A stretch of 64,000 nt of DNA from JAGWBF01 sp963663025 (lineage in GTDB: Bacteria; Chloroflexota; Dehalococcoidia; Lucifugimonadales; JAGWBF01): positions 868,001 through 932,000 of the forward strand of contig OY760073.1 of assembly GCA_963663025.1 (NCBI GenBank), written 5' to 3'. This document shows, one piece after another, positions 7,942 through 15,985 of the stretch. Under the pieces are notes generated by a model, which ran no database searches, was not told the DNA's origin, and worked only from the letters and a program-made list of their open reading frames with translations. The position numbers and the translations under genes were made by a program. Position 1 is the stretch's first letter. Each line of letters begins with the position of its first letter.

Positions 7942-8289
7942 GTGCAGATAGTCCGCGTGTACTCAGGCGACGATGGGGAGTCCCATTTCCACGACATGAG
8001 CAGGGATGAGCTTGAGGCATACCTGCCCAAGGAAGGGGTGGGTCCAATAACGCTGCATCGCCTTAATTCGCCATCGGTCAACGACTTCCATCCGGGGCCT
8101 CCCAATCCCCAGTACCTGGTCTTCCTGGCCGGTATCGTCGAGGTGGAGATAGGGGATGGAAGCATTCGCAGGTTTCTCCCTGGCGACATCCTGATAGCCG
8201 AGGACTCGACGGGCCATGGGCACATTACCCGAGGCATGGGGGCGGACCCCAGGGTCTCTTTTCATGTCCAGCTTCCGCGAAACAGCTAG
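7942..8289 (+). CDS. Cupin-domain protein
   Basis: A 115-residue single-cupin protein: cupin motif 1 is PQYLVFLAGIVEVEIGDG (about 60-77), motif 2 is PGDILIAEDSTGHGH (about 84-98). The histidine set HxH typical of metal cupins is only partly present. GTG start at 7942 behind AAAGGGGG. It follows the LLM gene by 60 nt and may be co-transcribed; its stop faces that of the formamidase gene, with 1 nt between. Function not predictable. Confidence 0.75.
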   Translation: MQIVRVYSGDDGESHFHDMSRDELEAYLPKEGVGPITLHRLNSPSVNDFHPGPPNPQYLVFLAGIVEVEIGDGSIRRFLPGDILIAEDSTGHGHITRGMGADPRVSFHVQLPRNS

Positions 8290-8290
8290 C

Positions 8291-9394
8291 TTAGTCGTTG
8301 AAGATGCCCAGGGGCAGGAAGGCCGTCACAACGAAGTTGGGTACGTCCACCACCTCGCTGACCCGCAGGTCCACCGCGACGCTGCATATGCAGTAGGCCT
8401 GCTCCCTGGCCCAGCCCCGCTCCATAAGAAGCTGGATCATGTTGAGCAGCGCATTCCGGGAGGCCAAGGAAGCATCCTCCGAGTAGTTCACCCCGTCCCG
8501 AATGGGCATGCCCGTGGCGGCGAGGAACCTGCCCGTAGTCTCCGTTGGCCCGGCGGGAGGCTTGTCCAGTTCGAATATGGGGAAGCGGATGCCCCGACGC
8601 TCGGCATCGCCCTTGTGAAGCTGGAAGGAGACGTGCAGGGTGCAGTCCATCTCCACGGCGGTGCCGCAGCATTCCGAGTCTCCCTGGGCAAAGTGGGCAT
8701 CCCCGGCAGAGAACAGGGCGCCTTCCATGAACACCGGCAGCAGCAGGCGGCTTCCCGCAGTTAGCTGCTTGACGTCCAGGTTCCCTCCGTGCTCCCTGGG
8801 AGGCACCGTCCTCAGTCCCTGGGAAGCTATCGGCTCCGTACTTGGGACTGCCCCCGAGGCTTCGGGACCCAGCACGGCGCCGCCTCTGCCCTTCAAGTCC
8901 TCCTCCCGGAGGAACACCTCCCGCATCAGCTGATGGGAGGGAGCGACACCGATGGTGCCCATGAAGGACGCGCCGGGGATACGGACACCGGGCAGGTCCG
9001 ATGATGTGGCGTAGCCGCCTGAGATGTCCCAGTGGACTATGTATGGCTCCAGGAACACATCCCGCAGGAACCCGAAGCCCGGGATTATGGTCGTGAACCC
9101 CCAGGGGGCGGGATCAATGTGCTGCGTGGTTACCTCCAGCAGGTCTCCCGGCTCAGCCCCCTTTACATAAACGGGCCCCGTTAGGGGATGGACCAAGTTC
9201 AGGTCCGCGTTCAGCAGGTCCGGCGCGGTGGACTCAGGCGTAACGCCTCCGTCGAATGCGTGGCGGGTCTGGAGCACCACCTCCTCGCCGCACTCAGCCT
9301 CGACGGCGGGAGGGATATCGGGGTGCCAGCGGTTGTGACCCTTTTCCGGTTCATCCCCACACCGCTTTGAGTAGTCCAGCTCTATGCTCTTCAT
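8291..9394 (-). CDS. Acetamidase/formamidase family protein
   Basis: A 367-residue FmdA/AmdA-type amidase that hydrolyses formamide or acetamide-like substrates to ammonia and acid. Family markers: NPVTGPVYVKGAEPGDLLEV-like segment (HPLTGPVYVKGAEPGDLLEV), IIPGFGF, PGASFMGTIGVAP, GGNLDVKQLTAGSRLLLPV and SAGDAHFAQGDSE, which carries the metal-ligand His/Asp. Start ATG 9394 chosen for its GGAGGG ribosome-binding site; an upstream in-frame extension lacks one. Confidence 0.9.
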   Translation of the reverse strand: MKSIELDYSKRCGDEPEKGHNRWHPDIPPAVEAECGEEVVLQTRHAFDGGVTPESTAPDLLNADLNLVHPLTGPVYVKGAEPGDLLEVTTQHIDPAPWGFTTIIPGFGFLRDVFLEPYIVHWDISGGYATSSDLPGVRIPGASFMGTIGVAPSHQLMREVFLREEDLKGRGGAVLGPEASGAVPSTEPIASQGLRTVPPREHGGNLDVKQLTAGSRLLLPVFMEGALFSAGDAHFAQGDSECCGTAVEMDCTLHVSFQLHKGDAERRGIRFPIFELDKPPAGPTETTGRFLAATGMPIRDGVNYSEDASLASRNALLNMIQLLMERGWAREQAYCICSVAVDLRVSEVVDVPNFVVTAFLPLGIFND

Positions 9395-9459
9395 GGGGTT
9401 CCCTCCTTCAGGCCGCCCGAAACGACGACCCTCCGCAAGATGACCGGGAAATCGGGAAA

Positions 9460-10176
9460 TCAGTCTCCCCAACGGGGCTGAGGTTCGAAATGGAGCACCC
9501 TGAAGGCTTCGGCGAAGGGGAGGCCGGCTCGCTCGCCGACGTTCTTGGAGCGGGCCCTGATCCTGTCGCCGCGACCGCTGGGGTCATTGATCTGGCTGGC
9601 GTGCCTCTTGAGAGCATCAACCTTGCTGTCGATGTGCTCGCTGATATCCACGAACAGATCGGGTTCCTCGCTCCCCCAAAGGTATATCGTGTTGACGAGA
9701 TGGGGCTCCAGTTTCTCGTCGCGTATCTGCTCGGGAAAGTAGCTGGGTCTCCACGCAAAAGAGCACACCGAATCGATGGCCACCTGGCCGCTGACCCGGT
9801 GGTCGCGATGGGTGTGCCCCCGGCTCCTGTAGGGGTCCATGCACATGACCGTGTCCGGGCGGTACTTCCTGATGGCTCTCACCACTTCGGAGCGTAGCTG
9901 GTGGTCATCCTCCAGGGTTCCGTCGGGATGCTTAAGGAATATCACGCCCTTCACTCCCAGGGCCTGGGCTGCATCCAACTGTTCCTTCTCCCGTATGGCG
10001 GCCAGCCTGTCGGACGCCATGTCGGGGTCACCGCTGCCCTTGTCGCCATTGGTGCATATCAGGTAGTAAACCTCAGCGCCGGCGGCGATCCACTTGGCGG
10101 CCGTCCCACCGCAGCCGCTCTCGGCATCATCGGGATGGGGGGTGACCAAGAGGGCCCTCTGGGGAACTCTTTCCAT
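9460..10176 (-). CDS. PIG-L/LmbE family N-deacetylase
   Basis: A 238-residue zinc-dependent deacetylase of the LmbE-like (MshB/BshB) fold. The metal site is visible as PHPDDAE (residues 13-19) and HTHRDHR (about 115-121). Such enzymes deacetylate GlcNAc-type groups, for example in mycothiol or bacillithiol synthesis, but no other thiol-biosynthesis genes are in the window. GGAGGT lies 8 nt before the ATG. Confidence 0.9.
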   Translation of the reverse strand: MERVPQRALLVTPHPDDAESGCGGTAAKWIAAGAEVYYLICTNGDKGSGDPDMASDRLAAIREKEQLDAAQALGVKGVIFLKHPDGTLEDDHQLRSEVVRAIRKYRPDTVMCMDPYRSRGHTHRDHRVSGQVAIDSVCSFAWRPSYFPEQIRDEKLEPHLVNTIYLWGSEEPDLFVDISEHIDSKVDALKRHASQINDPSGRGDRIRARSKNVGERAGLPFAEAFRVLHFEPQPRWGD

Positions 10177-10284
10177 CTACATGAACCTCCGCAAACAGGG
10201 TGGGTTGCCGGTCCGGTTGACGCTGCTCCATGCCTGTAGTGTAATGGCTCCAAGATACAGCCAATTTACTATAGGAGCAAAAGC

Positions 10285-10623
10285 ATGGCGTTGAAAAGGT
10301 GCATCCTGGAAATGGGGATGGGCGTTGACCTGCACGGCAAGGACTTTACCAAGGCAGCCCAGAGGGCCGTCCAAAACGCCCTGTGGCACAACAGCCTCAC
10401 CTTCCCGCGCCACTTCGGCAACGGAGCTGACTCGATGCGGGTCGATGTAACCATCGCTGTTTCGGACCCCGGCGCCGTTGACGGAAACGCAGTCCTGAGT
10501 GTCCTGCCCTATGGCGACAAGTACATTAATGTGGTCAAGGGCGGGTTGGATGTCCCCAATGAAGATGGCACCGACCACACTGTTATCGCCAATGCAGCCG
10601 TGGTCGTGAGCCTGGACGTTTAG
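10285..10623 (+). CDS. Lin0512 family protein
   Basis: A 112-residue protein matching the small Lin0512 family: ALKRCILEMGMGVDLHGKDF, RAVQNALWHNSL and VDVTIAVSDPG. The family has a conserved Gly/His-rich N-terminus and no assigned function. Start ATG 10285 after AGGAGC. It is divergent from the PIG-L gene across a 108-nt gap. Confidence 0.8.
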   Translation: MALKRCILEMGMGVDLHGKDFTKAAQRAVQNALWHNSLTFPRHFGNGADSMRVDVTIAVSDPGAVDGNAVLSVLPYGDKYINVVKGGLDVPNEDGTDHTVIANAAVVVSLDV

Positions 10624-10663
10624 CGCCCGCTGAACGGCCTCATGGCGGGCAAAGCCTGCCTCT

Positions 10664-13015
10664 TCAGCGTCCCCCGGATTCCACTAGGAGCCTCCACACC
10701 TTCTCCGACCTGATGGGCACGTCGATGTGCACCGCCCCCATGCCCATGACAGAGAGGGCATCGGCCACAGCACTGACGATTGTAGGCGTCGATGCTATTG
10801 TGGCCATCTCCCCGATTCCCTTGACGCCCAGGGGATTGACGTGGGTAGTGGTCTCCGTGCGGTCCAGGATGAATTCGGGGAACTCCTCGGCAAGGGGCAT
10901 AGCGTAGTCCATGAAGCTGCCGGTCAGGAGCTGACCGCTCTCGTCCCAGAGGGCACCCTCCAACAATGCCTGGCCCGCGCCTTGGACGATACCCCCGTGC
11001 ACCTGGCCTTCCACCAGCATAGGGTTGATGACGGTGCCGCAGTCGTCGATGGCGACGTACTTGGTTAGCTGTACCTCTCCCGTCTCTTTGTCGATCTCCA
11101 CCTGCGCCACGTGGGTGCTGAAGGGGAAGGTCAGCCCCTCGGGCTCCCAGAAGGACGTGGCCTCCAGCCCCCGCTCCATATCCGACGGCAGGCTAGTCCC
11201 GCTGTAGGCTTCCCGGGCCACGTCCGCCCAGGTGACGGACCGGTCCTGTACATCTTCCGCGCGGAAAAGGCCTCCTTCCAGCAGCACAGCTTCGGGGGTG
11301 GTGTCCAATAGGACGGAGGCGATCTCCTTTGCCTTCTTTGCTACCAGGGCTGTTGCCGTTACCAGGGCGCTGCCCCCCACGGCCATGGAGCGGCTGCCCG
11401 ATGTGCCTCCGCCCCTGGGCACGATGGCGGTGTCTCCGTGCACCACCGTCACTGCCTCCATGGGGACCTCGAGCTGGTCGGCGGCAAGCTGGGCAAAGGC
11501 TGTTTCCTCCCCCTGGCCGTGGGGCGATGACCCAGTGAAGACGGTGACCCCCGCGGTGGAGTCCATGCGCACTGTCGCGCTCTCGAATCCCGATAGGCCG
11601 CCCATGGCAGCAGCCGGTCCGAATCCACACACCTCGACGGTCGTCGTGATGCCGATGCCCACGATCCTGCCCTCCCGGCGGGCACGTTCCTGCTCCCGGC
11701 GCATGCCATGGTAGTCGGAGGCCTCTATCGCCTTGTCCATGCTTGCCTGGTAGTCGCCGCTGTCGTACACCATGCCTGTGGGGGTCTCGTAGGGGAAGGC
11801 GTCTTTGTCGATGAAATTCTTACGCCGTATGTCTACCGGATCCATTCCCAAGGCCCCCGCAACCAGGTCCACCACCCGCTCTATGATGTAGGCTCCCTCG
11901 GGCCTGCCTGCGCCGCGGTAGGCATCGTAGGGCACCTTGTTGGTGAACACGCCGTAGGTGGTCCACCCTATGTTCCTGAAGGAGTACACTCCCGGGGCCA
12001 TGGAGGGCGTCAGGGTGGGGATTGCGTGGGACAGCACCTGGCAGTAGGCCCCCAGGTCGGCATAGATTCGGAGCTTCAGCCCCAGGATGGTGCCGTCCTT
12101 CTTGTAGGCTGCTTCGACAAACTGCACCTGGCCTCGTCCGTGGCTGGTGGAGATAAAGTTTTCCTGGCGGCTCTCCGTCCATTTCACCGGACGGCCCAAG
12201 CGCATGGACAGCAGGCAAGCGATGATGCTCTCCGAGTATGTGTTGATCTTGCACCCGAAGGCCCCGCCGACATCGATAGCTACCACCCGGAGCTTGCTCT
12301 CACTAATGCCCAGCATCCGGGCCACGATGGAGCTTTCCGTGTGAGGGTTCTGGGTAGTGACCCATAGGCTCAGCTCTTTGGACGAGGGCTGGTAGGATGC
12401 CAGGACAGCCCTGGGTTCCATGGGGTTGGGGACGAGGCGGGGCTGCTCCATCCGGATGGACAGAACGGCCTCGGCCTCCGCGAAGGCCCCGTCAGGGTCT
12501 CCCGACTTGCCCGATGCTTCGTAGCACAGGTTTGTGCCGATGTGGGCGTGGACCAGCGGCGCATCCGGGGATGCCGACTCTTCAAGGTCAACGGCCGCCG
12601 GAAGTACCTCGTAGTCCACGTCGATCAAGTCCAGGGCATCCCGGGCTGCGCTGGGGGTGTCAGCAACCACGACCGCTATGGGCTCGCCGACGTAGCGCAC
12701 GACATCGCTAGCCATGGGCCACCGGTCGATCACGTGCATCTCGCCCAATATGGCGAACAAGGGGAAGGGGATCTTGCACTGGGAGTTGATGTCCTCACCC
12801 ACCAGCACATCGATCACCCCGGCACTTTTCTTGGCTTGGGAGATGTCTATGCCCTTGATGCGGGCATGGCCGTGGGGGCTGCGGAGCACTTCCATGTGCT
12901 TGGCGCCCTTTAGCTGGACATCGTCGGTGTATGACCCGGCGCCGGTGATCATCCGTGGGTCTTCGGTACGCTTGACCCGCGCCCCAACCATCTTGGAAAC
13001 CTGCCCCATTGACAT
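10664..13015 (-). CDS. Molybdenum hydroxylase large subunit (CoxL form-II/XdhA-like)
   Basis: A 783-residue xanthine dehydrogenase-family catalytic subunit that binds molybdopterin cytosine dinucleotide. N-terminal a/b-hammerhead (VGARVKRTEDPRMITGAGSY), then Mo-binding domains with GGAFGCK, PHGQGEETAFAQ and the C-terminal GVKGIGEMATIASTPTI, which carries the catalytic Glu. The loop reads AYRGAGR rather than AYxCSFR, so it is form-II-like and not a true CO dehydrogenase. No [2Fe-2S] or FAD subunit gene is adjacent. Confidence 0.92.
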   Translation of the reverse strand: MSMGQVSKMVGARVKRTEDPRMITGAGSYTDDVQLKGAKHMEVLRSPHGHARIKGIDISQAKKSAGVIDVLVGEDINSQCKIPFPLFAILGEMHVIDRWPMASDVVRYVGEPIAVVVADTPSAARDALDLIDVDYEVLPAAVDLEESASPDAPLVHAHIGTNLCYEASGKSGDPDGAFAEAEAVLSIRMEQPRLVPNPMEPRAVLASYQPSSKELSLWVTTQNPHTESSIVARMLGISESKLRVVAIDVGGAFGCKINTYSESIIACLLSMRLGRPVKWTESRQENFISTSHGRGQVQFVEAAYKKDGTILGLKLRIYADLGAYCQVLSHAIPTLTPSMAPGVYSFRNIGWTTYGVFTNKVPYDAYRGAGRPEGAYIIERVVDLVAGALGMDPVDIRRKNFIDKDAFPYETPTGMVYDSGDYQASMDKAIEASDYHGMRREQERARREGRIVGIGITTTVEVCGFGPAAAMGGLSGFESATVRMDSTAGVTVFTGSSPHGQGEETAFAQLAADQLEVPMEAVTVVHGDTAIVPRGGGTSGSRSMAVGGSALVTATALVAKKAKEIASVLLDTTPEAVLLEGGLFRAEDVQDRSVTWADVAREAYSGTSLPSDMERGLEATSFWEPEGLTFPFSTHVAQVEIDKETGEVQLTKYVAIDDCGTVINPMLVEGQVHGGIVQGAGQALLEGALWDESGQLLTGSFMDYAMPLAEEFPEFILDRTETTTHVNPLGVKGIGEMATIASTPTIVSAVADALSVMGMGAVHIDVPIRSEKVWRLLVESGGR

Positions 13016-13093
13016 ACGCTAGCCCTCACTCTAAGCAGCGTGTGATCTTCTTGCACCCTTCCTCACGCCCTCAGTCAATGCTGGTCCAACAGT

Positions 13094-14050
13094 TTAGATA
13101 ATCGCAATTGACACGGTGGAGGGGTCCCGGCCCAGAGACTCTAGGAGGCGCGCACATTCACCTACCATTTTCTGGGCCGTAAAGTCGACATTCAGATAAA
13201 GTCCGTTAGACAATAGAGCTGGAGACCCAAATTTTGTTCCACTGGCATGCTCCGGCAACGTGTTGACGATACAACGACCGGAAGGGTTCTGTGTCCGCAA
13301 AACCGGACACTTTGCTTGCGTCAGTTCTCCGTTGTCGATTAGCCATTCGGCTACCCTTACGAACAAATTCCGCCAGGATTTAACAGGGAATTGCGCCCCG
13401 TCTGGGAAGTGGACATGGGCAGGCTTTGTATCCTTCTTGACCGTGTAGGCTTTCAAACCAACCCATTTACTCGTGGGCAGTGAGGCAGCCTCCTCAGGTT
13501 GCTCCGCCGGTTTGGCCTCAGCTTTAGCTCCTGAAGTCTGTGGACAGAAGATAGGCTGAGCTGCTGACATAGGTTGCATCGTGGCAAGGTTAAGCCTCCA
13601 AAGAAGTAGGAACTGCAATGCAATTTGAGGCGACGGTGTCTTACTGATGGCGACGTTCAAGATCAGACGGTCTTCGATTGGTTTGGGGTCAAAGACCGTG
13701 TAGACCTCCCAATTGTCGCCATCGGTGAGTCCAGCGTATGGTACCCCGATCTTGTTAGCATAGGTAACTATTTGGTCGCGGTGAGACTTTAGGGGCTCAC
13801 CCAGTTTCTTTGCTTCGACAAAGGCTGCCGGCTTCTCCTCGGAACTGAGCAGAGCATAGTCGGGCTTACCCCCAGTAAGTTCGTATTCAGGTGTAACTAA
13901 TCCGGGGTCTGCTACATCCCATCCTAGGGCAGCCAAAAGAGGATCAATGAGGGATACTCGTGTGCGGATCTCATTCTTCTGAAGATCCGTTCTGTGCTGC
14001 TCGATGCGAGACTTCAGGGTGTCTATAACCCCAACTAAATCGTCCAGCAA
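13094..14050 (-). CDS. Orphan HsdR_N-like (PD-(D/E)XK) nuclease-domain protein
   Basis: A 318-residue protein whose first ~150 residues match the N-terminal nuclease domain of type I restriction HsdR subunits: E27, KPDYALL (D64) and FVEAKKL (E79, K81) form the PD-ExK site, followed by YANKIGVPYAGLTDGDNWEVY. The C-terminal ~120 residues (WRNLFVRVAEWLIDNGEL, SGTKFGSPALLSNGLYLNVD) form a separate small domain seen in other restriction-like proteins. No helicase, HsdM or HsdS genes are nearby, and base composition is more AT-rich than its neighbours. TTG 14050 is chosen because AGGAGG lies 7 nt upstream; the longer in-frame TTG start at 14065 would overlap that site. Confidence 0.72.
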   Translation of the reverse strand: MLDDLVGVIDTLKSRIEQHRTDLQKNEIRTRVSLIDPLLAALGWDVADPGLVTPEYELTGGKPDYALLSSEEKPAAFVEAKKLGEPLKSHRDQIVTYANKIGVPYAGLTDGDNWEVYTVFDPKPIEDRLILNVAISKTPSPQIALQFLLLWRLNLATMQPMSAAQPIFCPQTSGAKAEAKPAEQPEEAASLPTSKWVGLKAYTVKKDTKPAHVHFPDGAQFPVKSWRNLFVRVAEWLIDNGELTQAKCPVLRTQNPSGRCIVNTLPEHASGTKFGSPALLSNGLYLNVDFTAQKMVGECARLLESLGRDPSTVSIAII

Positions 14051-14109
14051 GGTATTCCTCCTCAACTACGCAGCTCTCGCTGCCTTGAGGGCACGAGATG
14101 TGCCCGCCG

Positions 14110-14571
14110 CTACGATGCCGTCTGTCCCGCGGGGGTGGGCAGGGAATCCTCGCCGGATGTGCCGACCCAGCCCACCTGGGAGATGTCGATGACCACGCCA
14201 TCGGGGGCGTTGTATTTCACCTCGACGTTGGCGTGGTGGGAGGTGTCCATCCCTATGCCCAGGGCAGCGTTGATGTCTTCCCTCGGCGGGAAGTTGGCCT
14301 CCTCCAGCTTGGCCTTCACCTCCTCGGCATCGTCTACCTGGAAGCCGATGTGATGGATCCCGCTGTAACCGCGGCCCCGCTCGGCGCCCGCCACCTGGTC
14401 GTTCTTGAAGTTAAGGATCGCCAGGTTGATGTTGCCGTCGCTGAGGTAGTAGCCCGTGGCATTCTTAGTGTCCAGCTTCTGTATCTCCTTGAGGCCGAGG
14501 ACATCGACGTAAAACCGGGCGGTGGCATCCACATCCTGGGTGGAAATTGCGATGTGCTTTATCTTGGCCAT
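14110..14571 (-). CDS. VOC family (glyoxalase-like) protein
   Basis: About 153 residues with one vicinal-oxygen-chelate domain: MAKIKHIAISTQDVDATARF, YVDVLGL and SGIHHIGFQVDDAEEV, the two beta-alpha-beta-beta-beta repeats. His6 and His in GIHHIGF are likely metal ligands. ATG 14571 has GGGGAG upstream. Substrate unknown; relatives include methylmalonyl-CoA epimerase-like and dioxygenase-like proteins. Confidence 0.85.
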   Translation of the reverse strand: MAKIKHIAISTQDVDATARFYVDVLGLKEIQKLDTKNATGYYLSDGNINLAILNFKNDQVAGAERGRGYSGIHHIGFQVDDAEEVKAKLEEANFPPREDINAALGIGMDTSHHANVEVKYNAPDGVVIDISQVGWVGTSGEDSLPTPAGQTAS

Positions 14572-14733
14572 TTTTCTCCCCTTTCTGTACCTGTGAGTTA
14601 CGTCCCAAGATACCACGTCAGTTGCTGCCTAGCCAACCTTAAGGATCAGGAACGCATCCGGCCCTAAGGAGTGAAGTGAGCCTATGCATAGTTCCCATAG
14701 GGGCAAAGCTACGATATAAGGTACGCATATTAG

Positions 14734-14762
14734 TTGACTGTGAAATTATGCACTAATAGAAT
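14734..14762 (+). promoter_or_regulatory. rex promoter
   Basis: TTGACT (14734-14739), a 17-nt spacer and TAGAAT (14757-14762) form a near-consensus sigma-70-type promoter reading into rex. The spacer contains the Rex-like operator. Confidence 0.75.
14738..14755. promoter_or_regulatory. Rex-like operator (autoregulation of rex)
   Basis: The 18-mer CTGTGAAATTATGCACTA matches 15 of 18 positions of the Rex site TTGTGAAATTATTCACAA known from Gram-positive bacteria. It lies between -35 and -10 of the rex promoter, where binding would block polymerase. Confidence 0.6.
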
Positions 14763-14884
14763 GTGCTCGCCGCCCGGACTGAAGCATCGGGCCTCCCTGC
14801 TAAGGTGGCTTGCATGATCCTCGAAGGTAACTCCGGCCTGCTTTTAGCTGCGCACCTATCTCTTCCCAGGGGCAGGTGCACCTC

Positions 14885-15550
14885 ATGGTAACCCGTGGAA
14901 GCTCCTCCATGGGGATGCCTCCTGGCGTCCCCGAGGTTGTGGTCATGCGGCTCCCCCAGTACATCCGCATCCTATCGGATATGCTTGCCCGCGGTGTCGA
15001 GATGGTCAGCTCCCAGCAGCTTGGGGAGATGCTCCAGGTAACGCCGGCCCAGATACGCAAGGACCTGAGCTATTTCGGGCGCTTCGGCAAACAGGGACGG
15101 GGATACAACGTCCAGGGCCTGCTCGCCGAGCTGAAGGACATCATGGGACTGGACAGGCGCTGGAACGTGGGGCTGGTCGGTGTTGGGCGGCTGGGAAGGG
15201 CAATCCTGAGCTATCCCGGTTTTGCGCCTGAAGGCTTCCACATAATCGCAGCCTTCGACTCGGACCCGAACCTTGTTGGCCGGGTGATAGGCAACCTGAA
15301 CGTCCAGTCCATGAACGAGCTGGATAAGGCGGTGAAGGAGCTGGACATCAGCATCGGAATCGTCGCGGTTCCCAGCCGCTATGCCCAAGCCGTCATCGAC
15401 AGGTTGATGGACTGCGGGATCAAGGCCATTCTCAGCTACGCGCCCATAGCGCCTCAAGGCCAGGCGGGGGTGAGGATACGGAACATCGACCCGGTGCTGT
15501 CTCTGCAGACGATGACCTTCTACTTGTCCAATGAGGCAGACGCCGGGTAG
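14885..15550 (+). CDS. rex: Redox-sensing transcriptional repressor Rex
   Basis: Senses the NADH/NAD+ ratio and represses respiratory and fermentative genes when NADH is low. N-terminal winged helix (RLPQYIRILSDML, VSSQQLGEMLQVTPAQIRKD, LSYFGRFGKQGRGY) and C-terminal Rossmann domain (VGLVGVGRLGRAIL, AFDSD), about 221 residues, the usual size. Start uncertain: ATG 14885 is chosen for AGGTG six nt upstream; GTG 14876 and ATG 14909 are alternatives. It converges on atpC, with 1 nt between stops, and its own promoter carries a Rex-like site. Confidence 0.95.
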   Translation: MVTRGSSSMGMPPGVPEVVVMRLPQYIRILSDMLARGVEMVSSQQLGEMLQVTPAQIRKDLSYFGRFGKQGRGYNVQGLLAELKDIMGLDRRWNVGLVGVGRLGRAILSYPGFAPEGFHIIAAFDSDPNLVGRVIGNLNVQSMNELDKAVKELDISIGIVAVPSRYAQAVIDRLMDCGIKAILSYAPIAPQGQAGVRIRNIDPVLSLQTMTFYLSNEADAG

Positions 15551-15551
15551 C

Positions 15552-15977
15552 TTATGATGGTGGCCTCTCCCTGCTCCTGCGCCTGCGGGCCACCCGCAGG
15601 CGGGTTTCCGCCCTACGCACAGCGGCAAGCGCCTGGCCCAGCTCCAAGTCGGAGACGCGTGACTCGATAAGGGCCTGCGCCTGCTCCATCGCCTTCCTGG
15701 CCCTCTCTTCGTCGATCTCCTCGGAAGGCTCCGCGGCATCAGCAAGTATGGTGACCTGGTTGCCCATAACCTCCAGGAAGCCCCCGCTGACTGCCAGGAA
15801 GGTTTCCTGCCCGTCCTTCCGTATGGTTATCTCGCCGGGCTGGAGAGCTGTCATCAAAGGGGCATGGTTGGGCAGGATGCTTAGCTCGCCGTCCAAGCCG
15901 GGCGCCACCAGCACATCCACGTCGTCGGCGAAGGTGCGCCTCTCAGCGGTGGTGATTTCCAGGTACATGGTTGCCAT
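15552..15977 (-). CDS. atpC: ATP synthase F1 subunit epsilon
   Basis: Central-stalk subunit that couples and inhibits F1. The 141 residues have the N-terminal beta-sandwich (MYLEITTAERRTFADDVDVL, LPNHAPLMTALQPGEI, AVSGGFLEVMGNQVTILAD) and a C-terminal helical hairpin (EERARKAMEQAQALI). Last gene of the atp operon, 8 nt after atpD. Confidence 0.96.
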   Translation of the reverse strand: MATMYLEITTAERRTFADDVDVLVAPGLDGELSILPNHAPLMTALQPGEITIRKDGQETFLAVSGGFLEVMGNQVTILADAAEPSEEIDEERARKAMEQAQALIESRVSDLELGQALAAVRRAETRLRVARRRRSRERPPS

Positions 15978-15985
15978 GGTTTGAC

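Larger units (their letters stand above)
14572..14884 (+). promoter_or_regulatory. rex upstream region (non-coding)
   Basis: About 310 nt without a gene, between divergent VOC and rex genes. It contains the rex promoter (14734-14762), a Rex-like operator within it, and a short hairpin (CCTATG..CCATAGG near 14680-14700). The 5' UTR of rex would be about 115 nt. I see no riboswitch signature. Confidence 0.5.
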
